A stretch of 64,000 nucleotides of DNA, taken from contig NZ_CP100448.1 in NCBI RefSeq assembly GCF_024227715.1, positions 1,819,655 to 1,883,654 on the forward strand. The letters are read 5' to 3'. Of this stretch, positions 1-7,693 are shown piece after piece (positions within the stretch are counted from its first letter, which is position 1; every line of letters begins with the position of its first letter). The notes below the pieces were generated by a model. It had not been told where the DNA came from. It saw nothing but the letters and a program-made list of their open reading frames with translations, and did no database searches. Made by a program: the position numbers and the translations under genes. This DNA is from Halomarina litorea (GTDB lineage Archaea; Halobacteriota; Halobacteria; Halobacteriales; Haloarculaceae).

Positions 1-2
1 AC

Positions 3-1058
3 CGACTCCTGCGGCGACTGCTCTTCTGGGGGCTGTTCCTCCCGCTCGGGGATCGGTGGTCGGTCGGCGCGGTTCGCCGCGGTGCGGACCGCGAGCGCGG
101 GCGCGTCACGACGCTGGCTTCGGCCGCGTTGCTCGCGCAGGTCGTCGCCGTCTACGCGACGAACGCCGTCTTCAAACTCCGCGGCGGGGAGTGGACCGGC
201 GGCGACGCCCTCCGGTACGCCCTCGCACTCGACGCCTACGCCACCCCGCTCGGGGACGTGCTGGTCGGCTTCCCCGACCTGCTCGCGGTCCTCGGGTGGA
301 CGTGGCTCGCGATGGTCGTCGCCTCGCCGCTCCTCCTCGTCCTGACGGGCATCGCCCGCGCCCTGTTCGTCGGGGCGTTCCTCGCCGATCACCTCGGGAT
401 GCTCGGCACGATGAGCCTCGGCCTCTTCCCCCTCGTCTCGGTCGCGTCGCTCCTCCCCTTCCTCCCCCCGCGAGTCTGGGACGCCACCGAACGGCGGGTC
501 GTTGTACCGCTGGGAGCGCGCCCGCGGGCGAGGCGTGCGCGCGAACGGGTGTCAGGGGCACTCGCCCCGCACACGGGGTCGAGCGACCGGGTCACCCGGT
601 GGGGCCGGCGGGCGGGGACCGCACTCGCGTTCGCCGGCCTGCTGGTCCTGCTGGTGTGGAACGCGGCCGCACTCGGCTACGTGGACGTGGCCGACGGCGA
701 CTCGTCGGCGGACCTCTCGGACCGTCGGTGGGACATGTTCGCGAACCCGCCGACCGCGGAGCGGTGGTACGTCGCCGAGGGCCGCCTCGAATCGGGCGAA
801 CGGGTGGAGGCGTTCCGGATGCCGCCGGGCGGGGACTACACGAACGCGCGCTGGCGAAAGTACGCCGGGTCGGCGTCGTGGGGGGACGCCTCCGTCCGCC
901 GGCACATCGCGTCCTACGCCTGCGAGCGCTGGAACGCGGGCCACGAGTCCCGCGTCGAGGCGGTGACCCTGCGCGCCACGGAGCGAACTACGACCTTCGG
1001 CGGGCCGGACACGGTCGACCGCGCCGAACTCGGGACGTACCCCTGCCGTCCGTCCTGA
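3..1058 (+). CDS. HTTM-domain membrane protein, 5' end outside the window
   Basis: The frame is open from base 3, so the true start lies left of the window; about 351 residues are visible. The first visible segment, a hydrophobic stretch around LLFWGLFLPLG, followed by several hydrophobic helices up to about residue 160, looks like the second half of an HTTM (horizontally transferred transmembrane, vitamin K-dependent gamma-carboxylase-like) domain. A further membrane helix near residue 210 (LLVLLVWNAAAL) leads into a soluble C-terminal domain of about 130 residues with no motif I recognise. Haloarchaea usually encode these as proteins of 400-500 residues, which fits a missing N-terminus of 50-100 residues. 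The substrate is unknown. The family assignment is from remembered pattern, not from alignment. Confidence 0.7.
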   Translation, partial: RLLRRLLFWGLFLPLGDRWSVGAVRRGADRERGRVTTLASAALLAQVVAVYATNAVFKLRGGEWTGGDALRYALALDAYATPLGDVLVGFPDLLAVLGWTWLAMVVASPLLLVLTGIARALFVGAFLADHLGMLGTMSLGLFPLVSVASLLPFLPPRVWDATERRVVVPLGARPRARRARERVSGALAPHTGSSDRVTRWGRRAGTALAFAGLLVLLVWNAAALGYVDVADGDSSADLSDRRWDMFANPPTAERWYVAEGRLESGERVEAFRMPPGGDYTNARWRKYAGSASWGDASVRRHIASYACERWNAGHESRVEAVTLRATERTTTFGGPDTVDRAELGTYPCRPS

Positions 1059-1080
1059 CCTTCGGGCCTCGACTACCGGC

Positions 1081-1088
1081 AATATATT
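1081..1088 (+). promoter_or_regulatory. TATA box upstream of the selenium-binding protein gene
   Basis: The sequence AATATATT lies about 50 bases before the ATG at 1137. With archaeal spacing it would start a transcript near 1110 and leave a leader of roughly 25 bases. Confidence 0.4.
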
Positions 1089-1136
1089 CCGCAATGCGCT
1101 ATGTGAGAAGTGTTGCCGCGAAACGACTTCTGTACC

Positions 1137-2546
1137 ATGAGTGATGCCGACGCACCTCACGACGAGCACGACGACCACGCGGGACACGACCACGACCACG
1201 GCGACCACGCGGGACCGGGCTACTCGACGCCGCAGGCGGCCATCGAGGAGTCCGAGCGCGAGCAGTTGGCCTACGTGATGGGACTCTACGTCGGAACGGA
1301 TGTGGACGCGCCCGACTTCCTCGGCGTAGTGGACGTCGACCCGGACTCGCCGACGTACTGCGAGATAGTGGACCGCGTCGAGATGCCCAACCGCGGCGAC
1401 GAGTTGCACCACTTCGGCTGGAACGCCTGTTCCTCGTCGTGTCACGTCGAGGGACTGGAGCGCCAGCACCTCGTGATTCCGGGCCAGCGCTCCTCGCGCA
1501 TCCACGTCGTCGACACGAAGGACCGCCGGAATCCGGAGATAATCGAGGTCATCGAACCGGAGGAGGTCTTCGAGTACGACCTCTCGGCACCGCACACCGT
1601 CCACTGCATCCCGGACGGCGAGATAATGCTCTCGATGCTGGGGGACGCGGACGGCGAACTCCCCGGGGGGTTCCTCCTCCTGAACGACGACTTCGAAATC
1701 GAGGGGCGCTGGGACCCGCCCGGCGAGGTGGAGATGAACTACGACTTCTGGTACCAGCCACGCCAGAACGTGATGATATCGAGCGAGTGGGCCGCCCCGC
1801 AGACCTACTACCCCGGCTTCGACCTCGATGACGTGGAGGCGGGCAAGTACGGCCGGAAACTCCACGTCTGGGACTGGGAGGAAAAGGAGATACGACAGAC
1901 CATCGACCTCGGCGAGGAAGGGATGATACCCCTCGAAGTGCGCTTCCTCCACTCGCCCGTCTCCACCCACGGATTCGTGGGCGCGGCGCTCTCCTCGAAC
2001 GTCTTCCACTTCTACGAGCAGGACGGAGAGTACCACGCGGACAAGGTCATCGACGTCGAGCCTCGCGAACACGACGACTGGGACATGCCCGTCCCCGGTC
2101 TCGTCACCGACCTGCTGGTGTCGATGGACGACCGCTACCTGTTCTTCTCGAACTGGCTCCACGGCGACGTCCGGATGTACGACGTGAGCGACCCCGCCAA
2201 CCCGCGACTCGCAGACCGCATCTGGGCGGGCGGGAACTTCGGCCCTCGGAACCCCATCGAGGGCGAACGCGACGTGTTCGGCGGCCCCCAGATGCTCCAG
2301 CTCTCGCTCGACGGGGAACGCCTCTATTGGACCACCTCGCTGTTCTCCACGTGGGACGAGCAGTTCTACCCCGAGGAGGGGAAACAGGGGTCCGTCATGC
2401 TCAAGGCGGACGTGAACCCCCGAAAGGGGACGATGGAACTCGACCAGGAGTTCATGGTGGACTTCGGGGACCTGCCGGCGGGGCCGGCCCGTGCCCACGA
2501 GATTCGCTGGCCGGACGGCGACTGCACCTCCGACGTCTGGATGTAA
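1137..2546 (+). CDS. Selenium-binding protein (SBP56) / methanethiol oxidase family
   Basis: 469 residues, matching the usual SBP56 length. Members fold as a beta-propeller; bacterial and human members oxidise methanethiol to formaldehyde, hydrogen sulfide and hydrogen peroxide and bind copper. The family signature around GWNACSSSCH is present, with cysteines at 98 and 102. I start at the ATG at 1137 rather than an in-frame codon at 1110, because MSDADAPHDE is a typical haloarchaeal N-terminus. Residues 8-25 are very rich in His and Asp (alternating HDH and DHG), a likely metal-binding tail that ordinary members lack. The next gene, a 2Fe-2S ferredoxin, begins one base after this stop codon, so they are probably co-transcribed. 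The physiological substrate in haloarchaea is not established. Confidence 0.88.
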   Translation: MSDADAPHDEHDDHAGHDHDHGDHAGPGYSTPQAAIEESEREQLAYVMGLYVGTDVDAPDFLGVVDVDPDSPTYCEIVDRVEMPNRGDELHHFGWNACSSSCHVEGLERQHLVIPGQRSSRIHVVDTKDRRNPEIIEVIEPEEVFEYDLSAPHTVHCIPDGEIMLSMLGDADGELPGGFLLLNDDFEIEGRWDPPGEVEMNYDFWYQPRQNVMISSEWAAPQTYYPGFDLDDVEAGKYGRKLHVWDWEEKEIRQTIDLGEEGMIPLEVRFLHSPVSTHGFVGAALSSNVFHFYEQDGEYHADKVIDVEPREHDDWDMPVPGLVTDLLVSMDDRYLFFSNWLHGDVRMYDVSDPANPRLADRIWAGGNFGPRNPIEGERDVFGGPQMLQLSLDGERLYWTTSLFSTWDEQFYPEEGKQGSVMLKADVNPRKGTMELDQEFMVDFGDLPAGPARAHEIRWPDGDCTSDVWM

Positions 2547-2547
2547 C

Positions 2548-2877
2548 GTGACCGCGCCCCCGGACTACGCGGTCACGCTGGAGTGGGAGGACGGTCGGAC
2601 CGCCGACCTGTCGGTCGCGGGCGACGAGACGGTGCTCGCGGCGGCCGAACGCGAGGGACTCGGTCTCCCCTTCGGCTGTCTGACCGGCGCGTGCGCCACC
2701 TGCACGGGGCAGGTGGTGGCGGGCGACCTCGTCCACCGACGGGAGCCACGGGCGCTGAAACCGCGCCACCTCGACGCGGAGTACGTCCTGCTCTGTATCG
2801 CCGTCCCGCGCAGCGACTGCCGGGTGCGGGTCGGCGCGGCGATTCAACGGGAACTCGTCGCCAACCCGTGGAAGTGA
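2548..2877 (+). CDS. Plant-type [2Fe-2S] ferredoxin
   Basis: 109 residues. Cysteines 44, 49, 52 and 83 make the classical CX4CX2CX(about 30)C cluster motif of plant-type ferredoxins (PFGCLTGACATC, then VLLC). Start is the GTG at 2548, one base after the stop of the selenium-binding protein gene; an ATG at 2491 in the same frame would overlap that gene by more than 50 bases and adds an unrelated sequence. It lacks the long acidic insertion of the main haloarchaeal ferredoxin, so it is a shorter, specialised carrier. Close coupling suggests it passes electrons to or from the SBP56 protein or supports its maturation; that is inference. Confidence 0.85.
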   Translation: MTAPPDYAVTLEWEDGRTADLSVAGDETVLAAAEREGLGLPFGCLTGACATCTGQVVAGDLVHRREPRALKPRHLDAEYVLLCIAVPRSDCRVRVGAAIQRELVANPWK

Positions 2878-2939
2878 TTCGGCGAACACGACGCGAGCGA
2901 GGAGAGGTTATCGCCTTCCGTGCGTTATCCTCACTCGAC

Positions 2940-3485
2940 ATGACCGACCTCGAACTCCTCGTCTTCACGCTGAGCGTGGGCGTCGTCGTCGGGTTGGGGC
3001 TACTCGTGGCCCTCCTCGCGGCGGTGACGGCGGCGGTCCGAACGCTCCTCGCCTCGCACGTCGGTACGGGCGTCCACCTCGACCTCGCCGACGTGGAGAC
3101 GCACCTGCGGGCGCTGGAACACGAACGCTACGTCACCGCGGGCGTCGTCACCGACGTGGTCCCCGAGTCGCGGCGCTCCGGGCGGATGCCGTTCGCGCTC
3201 GCACGCTCCCGACGGCCGGGCGTCCGCGTCGACGTCGCGATTCCAACACCCGAGGGGGCGACCGCGAGCGAGTGGTTCCCCCTGCCCGACGACCTCACCG
3301 GACGGTCCCCGCTCGAACGACTCCTCCACGACGCGGCGGTGCCGGGCGAGCGTCTCTCAGACCTCGTCGGCCGCGAGGTTCCCGTCACGAAACGCGGTGC
3401 CGAGTGGCGCCTCTCGTGCAGCGACTCCCTCACCACGCGGTCGCTGGCCCGCGGCCTCGACGTGCTGTTCTCGCGGCGGGTCTGA
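2940..3485 (+). CDS. Hypothetical membrane-anchored protein
   Basis: 181 residues. The start is the ATG at 2940; the longer frame upstream runs through the ferredoxin gene and is not credible. Residues 6-35 form one strongly hydrophobic helix, then a soluble domain of about 145 residues follows, probably facing the cytoplasm. I recognise no family. It lies on the same strand 62 bases after the ferredoxin and may share its transcript. Confidence 0.6.
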   Translation: MTDLELLVFTLSVGVVVGLGLLVALLAAVTAAVRTLLASHVGTGVHLDLADVETHLRALEHERYVTAGVVTDVVPESRRSGRMPFALARSRRPGVRVDVAIPTPEGATASEWFPLPDDLTGRSPLERLLHDAAVPGERLSDLVGREVPVTKRGAEWRLSCSDSLTTRSLARGLDVLFSRRV

Positions 3486-3571
3486 GACCCCTCCCCTTCC
3501 TGTTCTCGCTGAAGGCGCACGCCCGGAGTGACCGACGGAAGAGTTACGTGTCGGGTGAGCGTCACCTCGCC

Positions 3572-3775
3572 ATGGCGCTCAGCGCACGCAACCGGTTGAC
3601 CGGCACCGTCCGGAGCATCGAGGTGGAGGGACCAATCGCGGAGGTGGTCCTCGACGTGGACGGGTCGGAGGTGACGGCGACTATCACCAGCGGATCCGTC
3701 GACCGCCTCGGACTGGAGGAGGGCGACGAGGCCACCGCCGTCGTGAAGGCCAGCGACGTGATGCTCGCGAACTGA
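3572..3775 (+). CDS. Molbindin-like single TOBE-domain protein
   Basis: 67 residues starting at the ATG at 3572. The pattern MALSARNRLTGTVRSIEVEG, then ITSGSVDRLGLEEGDEA and a closing KASDVMLA is that of the Mop/TOBE domain that binds molybdate or tungstate oxyanions. Free-standing single-domain molbindins store or sense molybdate. It is followed 55 bases later by the RuBisCO gene, which has its own TATA box, so I see no functional tie between the two. Confidence 0.8.
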   Translation: MALSARNRLTGTVRSIEVEGPIAEVVLDVDGSEVTATITSGSVDRLGLEEGDEATAVVKASDVMLAN

Positions 3776-3799
3776 CCGCGACCCCGAGGGCGTCCGACA

Positions 3800-3806
3800 T
3801 TTATTA
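3800..3806 (+). promoter_or_regulatory. TATA box of the RuBisCO gene
   Basis: TTTATTA lies 25-31 bases before the ATG at 3831, the spacing expected for a leaderless haloarchaeal transcript. This is the main reason for preferring 3831 over the ATG at 3825. Confidence 0.6.
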
Positions 3807-3830
3807 CCACGGACGGCGAAGGGCATGGGT

Positions 3831-5078
3831 ATGCCCGGCATCACCTACGAGGACTTCCTCGACCTCGACTACGAACCGGCCAGTTCGGACCTCGTCTGTA
3901 CGTTCACCGTCGACCCGGCGTCCGACATGGACGTGGAGGCCGCCGCCTCGCGCGTCGCCAGCGAGTCCTCCAACGGAACGTGGGCGGAGTTGCAGGTCGA
4001 GGGGTCCATCACCGACCTCTCGGCGACGGCGTTCTCGATAGACGGGAACACCATCCGGGTCGCCTACCCCGACGAACTGTTCGAACCGGGCAACATGCCG
4101 CAGGTGCTCTCCTGTATCGCGGGGAACATCATGGGCATGAAGGCCGTCGACCGCATCCGACTGGAGGACTGCGAGTGGCCCGAGACGCTCACCACGTCGT
4201 TCCCCGGCCCGCAGTTCGGCACGAGCGTCCGGAACGACATCTTCGACGCGGGCGACCGCCCCATCACCGCCACCGTCCCGAAGCCGAAAGTCGGCCTCTC
4301 GACGGACCAGCACGTCCAGGTGGGCTACGACGCGTGGACCGGCGGCATCGACCTCCTGAAAGACGACGAGAACCTCACCGACCAGGCGTTCAACCCCTAT
4401 CAGGATCGTCTCACGGAGTCGCTCGCGGCCCGCGACGACGCACAGGACGAGACGGGTGAGAAGAAGTCCTACCTCGTCAACGTCACCGCGGACACGAACG
4501 CGATGCTGGACCGAGTCGACGCGGCCGCCGAACAGGGCTGTGAGTACGTGATGGTCGACGTGGTGACGACGGGGTGGGCCGCCGTGCAGGCCGTCCGCGA
4601 GCGCTGCGAGAGACACGGCCTCGCCATCCACGCCCACCGCGCGATGCACGCCGCCTTCGACCGCGTCCCCGACCACGGCGTCTCGATGCGCGTCATCGCC
4701 CAGATCACGCGCCTCTGCGGGGCCGACCAGTTGCACACGGGCACCGCGGACCTCGGGAAACTCGCCAACGAGGACACGGTGGGTATCAACGAGTGGCTCT
4801 ACTCCGACCGCCACGGCATGAACGACGTGCTTCCGATGGCGTCGGGCGGTCTGCACCCAGGCCTCGTCCCCGAACTCGTGAAACGCTGCGGGACGAACAT
4901 CGGCATTCAGGCGGGCGGCGGCGTCCACGGCCACCCCGACGGCACCCACGCGGGCGCGAAGGCCCTCCGACAGGCCATCGACGCCACCGTCGAGGGCACC
5001 GACCTCGCGACGTACGCCGAGGACCATCCGGAACTCGCCACCGCGATGGAGAAGTGGGGGACTGAGACGCCCCGGTAG
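3831..5078 (+). CDS. rbcL: Ribulose-1,5-bisphosphate carboxylase, type III (archaeal)
   Basis: 415 residues. Catalyses carboxylation of ribulose-1,5-bisphosphate to two 3-phosphoglycerate; in archaea lacking phosphoribulokinase it works in nucleotide and nucleoside salvage. Visible active-site elements: the PKPK lysines at 151 and 153, the carbamylated lysine K177 in GGIDLLKDDE (171-180), H269-R270 in HAHRAMHAAF, H302, loop-6 lysine K310 in GTADLGK, S338 in MASGG, and the phosphate-binding GGG at 362-364. Length and sequence fit type III rather than plant forms. An in-frame ATG at 3825 adds two residues. The convergent PfkB kinase ends 29 bases downstream and the ribose-1,5-bisphosphate isomerase homologue lies 1.6 kb away, both supporting the salvage role. 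Confidence 0.95.
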   Translation: MPGITYEDFLDLDYEPASSDLVCTFTVDPASDMDVEAAASRVASESSNGTWAELQVEGSITDLSATAFSIDGNTIRVAYPDELFEPGNMPQVLSCIAGNIMGMKAVDRIRLEDCEWPETLTTSFPGPQFGTSVRNDIFDAGDRPITATVPKPKVGLSTDQHVQVGYDAWTGGIDLLKDDENLTDQAFNPYQDRLTESLAARDDAQDETGEKKSYLVNVTADTNAMLDRVDAAAEQGCEYVMVDVVTTGWAAVQAVRERCERHGLAIHAHRAMHAAFDRVPDHGVSMRVIAQITRLCGADQLHTGTADLGKLANEDTVGINEWLYSDRHGMNDVLPMASGGLHPGLVPELVKRCGTNIGIQAGGGVHGHPDGTHAGAKALRQAIDATVEGTDLATYAEDHPELATAMEKWGTETPR

Positions 5079-5107
5079 GGCTACCCGTCCCCTTCTTCGT
5101 CGGCTCC

Positions 5108-6031
5108 TCACTCCCCGACGACGCCGTGGTCGGCGACGAACCCCTCCACGTCCGCCCACGTCGGGGCCGTCCGTGCCCCCACCCGGAGCGACGCGAGGGC
5201 GCCGCAGGCGTTGGCGGCGGCCAGCACCTCCCGGTAGGCGTCGTCGGACTGGTTACCGGGGACGACCCCGTCGAACAGGCGCCAGCGGGCGGCGATGTAG
5301 CCCGCCGCGAAGGCGTCGCCGGCGCCCGTCGTGTCCACCGCCTCGACCGGGTAGCCGGGGTGGTCGAGTTCCCGACCGGGACGGTGGACGGTCGCCCCCT
5401 GCCCGCCGTGTTTCACGACGACGGTGGCCTCGCTGACGAGGTCCGCGAAGGACTCGCGTTCCGAGAGCGTGGCCGCCTCGCGCTCGTTGAGAAAGAGGAC
5501 GTCCGTGTTGGCCAGCGTCGCCGCGTAGTCGCGGTCCGCGATGCGCCGCCCGGGGTCGAAACTGACGACGATGCCCCGCTCGTCGGCGAGTTCGGCCAGC
5601 GCGGCCGCCGTCGCGGGTCGCTGGCTGGTCAGGTGGAGGTGGTCGGCGGCCGCGAGCGTGGTCGTATCGAGGTCGTCGGGCGCGAACGCCTCGTTGGCTC
5701 CCGCATTCGAGAGGACCATCACCTCGCCCGTGCCGTCGACGACGAGGTACTTCGTCGACGTCTCGTGGCCCGCGACCCGGACGATGTTCGCGGTGTCCAC
5801 CCCGAAGGCGTCGAGTTCCTCGCAGACGAGGCGGCCCGTCTGATCCTCCCCGACGCTCCCGAACAGCGAGGCGGTCACGTCGAGGGAGGCGAGCGTGCAG
5901 GCGACGTTCGCCGCGCTCCCCCCGCCCGCCTGCACCCGCTCCTCGATGAGCACCTCGCCGTCGGGGTCCGGGAGGCGGTCGACGCGGAGGGTCACGTCCC
6001 AGTTGACGTGGCCGGCACAGAGGACGCGCAT
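5108..6031 (-). CDS. PfkB-family sugar kinase, candidate ribose-1-phosphate kinase
   Basis: 307 residues with both ribokinase-family signatures: GGGSAAN at 37-43 near the sugar site and DTTGAGDAF at 233-241 with the catalytic base D239 and the anion hole. PfkB kinases phosphorylate ribose, nucleosides, fructose-1-phosphate, KDG and others, so sequence alone does not fix the substrate. Placement between RuBisCO and the ribose-1,5-bisphosphate isomerase homologue suggests ribose-1-phosphate 5-kinase, an activity described for PfkB proteins in archaeal pentose bisphosphate pathways. It is transcribed convergently to RuBisCO from a TATA box at 6056-6063. Confidence 0.88.
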   Translation of the reverse strand: MRVLCAGHVNWDVTLRVDRLPDPDGEVLIEERVQAGGGSAANVACTLASLDVTASLFGSVGEDQTGRLVCEELDAFGVDTANIVRVAGHETSTKYLVVDGTGEVMVLSNAGANEAFAPDDLDTTTLAAADHLHLTSQRPATAAALAELADERGIVVSFDPGRRIADRDYAATLANTDVLFLNEREAATLSERESFADLVSEATVVVKHGGQGATVHRPGRELDHPGYPVEAVDTTGAGDAFAAGYIAARWRLFDGVVPGNQSDDAYREVLAAANACGALASLRVGARTAPTWADVEGFVADHGVVGE

Positions 6032-6055
6032 TACCCCTCCACATGTCGCCGTGGG

Positions 6056-6063
6056 TTAAAAAC
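6056..6063 (-). promoter_or_regulatory. TATA box of the PfkB kinase gene
   Basis: On the minus strand this reads GTTTTTAA, 25-32 bases before the ATG at 6031, consistent with a leaderless transcript. Confidence 0.5.
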
Positions 6064-6176
6064 ACCTGACTCCGGCGGCGCCCCCGCTCGCCGTGTGCCG
6101 ATTTCCGTGGCGGCACCCCGCCGTGGCCCCTACAGTGTCGGGCCGGCTTTTTCCCCCGCACGGACCAACTCATGCC

Positions 6177-6668
6177 ATGTCGTACCGAGGAGAGGCACCC
6201 GCGGAGACGGCCGCCCCCGGCGAGTTCGACGTCGCGTGGGCGTGGAAGGGCGGGGCCGTCGCCGGACTCGCCGCGACGGTGGTGATGGGTGCGGTCATCA
6301 CCGTCGTCGACCTCCCGACGCTCCGCGGGGCTATCGCCGGCCTCTACGGGTTCGAGGGGAGCCTCGTCGCGGGGTGGCTCGCGCACCTCGTCCACGGGAC
6401 GCTGTTCGGGGTGCTGTTCGCGTGGCTCCTCTCGGACCCGGGGCTGTACCGGGTCCACGAGTGGGTCTGGAAGAGCGTCCTCGCGGGCGTCGTCTACGCC
6501 GTCGTCCTCGCCGTCGTCGGGGCGGGCATCGTGATGCCCATCTGGCTGGACGCGGTCGGTGTCGCCGCACAACCGGGGATTCCGAACGTCACGACGGCGT
6601 CGCTCGTCTGGCACATCGTCTACGGCGTCGTCCTCGGCGCGCTGTTCCCGTTCGTCGACGACCTCTGA
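6177..6668 (+). CDS. Hypothetical four-helix membrane protein
   Basis: 163 residues from the ATG at 6177. After a polar N-terminus of about 20 residues there are four hydrophobic helices, near residues 23-42, 62-84, 98-118 and 138-158. No catalytic motif is visible. Similar small haloarchaeal proteins are sometimes labelled histidine kinases by transfer, but no His-kinase feature exists here. It sits between the PfkB kinase and the convergent isomerase gene with only 16 bases to the latter, and I infer no role. Confidence 0.7.
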   Translation: MSYRGEAPAETAAPGEFDVAWAWKGGAVAGLAATVVMGAVITVVDLPTLRGAIAGLYGFEGSLVAGWLAHLVHGTLFGVLFAWLLSDPGLYRVHEWVWKSVLAGVVYAVVLAVVGAGIVMPIWLDAVGVAAQPGIPNVTTASLVWHIVYGVVLGALFPFVDDL

Positions 6669-6684
6669 GTTTCGTACTCGACGA

Positions 6685-7647
6685 CTACCGGTCCCCGGGG
6701 TCGAGCCACGGTTCGTCGACGCCGTCGCCGAACAGTTCGCGCATCAGGAGGACGATGCTCTCGGGCGGGAACTGGCCGCTCTCGGTGACGATGGCGTCGA
6801 CGTAGCGCGGCGGCGTCACGTCGAAGGCGGGGTTCTCGACGGAGATGTCGCCGATGTCGCGTCGCTCCGCCTCGCCGATGATCTCGGCCTCGTCGCGCAT
6901 CTCTATCTCGATGGTGTGGCCGGTCATCGTCGCCGGGTGGAGCTTCAGCGACTGGGCGGCGACCATGATGGGCACCCCGCGTTCGCGGGCCATGACGGCC
7001 AGCCCCGACGTGCCGATCTTGTTCACGACGCTCCCGTCGGCGGCGATGGCGTCAGCCCCGACGAGGACGTGGTCGACGTCGTCCAGATATCGGCGGGCCG
7101 CGTTGTCCACGACGAGCGTGACGGGGACGCCCATCTCGCGGAGGGCCTTCGCCGTGATGTGGCCCTGATTCCGGGGGCGGGTCTCCTTGACGACGGCCGA
7201 GATGGACTTCCCCTGTGCGACGGCGGCCTCCACGCACGCGAGGGCGTCCGTCGAGTGACAGTGCGTCATCACCGTGTCGCCGTCCTGCAGGCGGTTGGCC
7301 CCGATGCGCCCGAGGGTGTCCTGTGCGCGGTCGAGGCGCGTCTCGAACTCCGTCGCGGCGACGACGACGCTCTCGCGGAGGGCCTCGACCGTCGTGCCCG
7401 TCGTCCGCTGGAGGACGTACCGGAGGGCGTTCGGGAGGCTCACCGCCGTCGGGCGCGTCTCGTGGAGGGTGCGCGCGGCCAGCCGAAGCTCCACACGGAA
7501 CGCCTCGGGCGTCTCGGCGGTCGACTCGCGGGCCTGCGTCCGGAGGGCGTCGGCCGCCGCCGCCGCGATGGTGGCCGCCCCCCGGACCTCCATCGAGGCG
7601 ATGTCCGCCGCCGCGCGCTCGACGGCGGGGTGCGGTGTGGTACCCAT
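6685..7647 (-). CDS. Ribose-1,5-bisphosphate isomerase (eIF-2B-like family)
   Basis: 320 residues. Converts ribose-1,5-bisphosphate to ribulose-1,5-bisphosphate, the RuBisCO substrate. The family shares the fold of eIF-2B alpha/methylthioribose-1-phosphate isomerase. Residues matching the characterised Thermococcus enzyme are present: catalytic C130 in MTHCHST and D199 in VGADAI, with the RG substrate loop at 22-23 and the NKIGT segment at 209-213. Older annotations call such genes eIF-2B subunits; the RuBisCO and PfkB neighbours make the metabolic role more likely. It has its own TATA box and is not in an operon with the kinase, which lies beyond the plus-strand membrane gene. Confidence 0.9.
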   Translation of the reverse strand: MGTTPHPAVERAAADIASMEVRGAATIAAAAADALRTQARESTAETPEAFRVELRLAARTLHETRPTAVSLPNALRYVLQRTTGTTVEALRESVVVAATEFETRLDRAQDTLGRIGANRLQDGDTVMTHCHSTDALACVEAAVAQGKSISAVVKETRPRNQGHITAKALREMGVPVTLVVDNAARRYLDDVDHVLVGADAIAADGSVVNKIGTSGLAVMARERGVPIMVAAQSLKLHPATMTGHTIEIEMRDEAEIIGEAERRDIGDISVENPAFDVTPPRYVDAIVTESGQFPPESIVLLMRELFGDGVDEPWLDPGDR

Positions 7648-7668
7648 ACCACCGATTCGACGGCGATA

Positions 7669-7677
7669 CGTAAAAGG
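7669..7677 (-). promoter_or_regulatory. TATA box of the ribose-1,5-bisphosphate isomerase gene
   Basis: On the minus strand this reads about CCTTTTACG, 22-30 bases before the ATG at 7647. Confidence 0.45.
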
Positions 7678-7693
7678 GAGGTGGCGAGTCCGG

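Noticed and set aside
552-2498. Minus-strand open frame of 648 codons opposite the selenium-binding protein gene
   Set aside because: Antisense of a clear family member. Long antisense frames are expected in high-GC haloarchaeal DNA.
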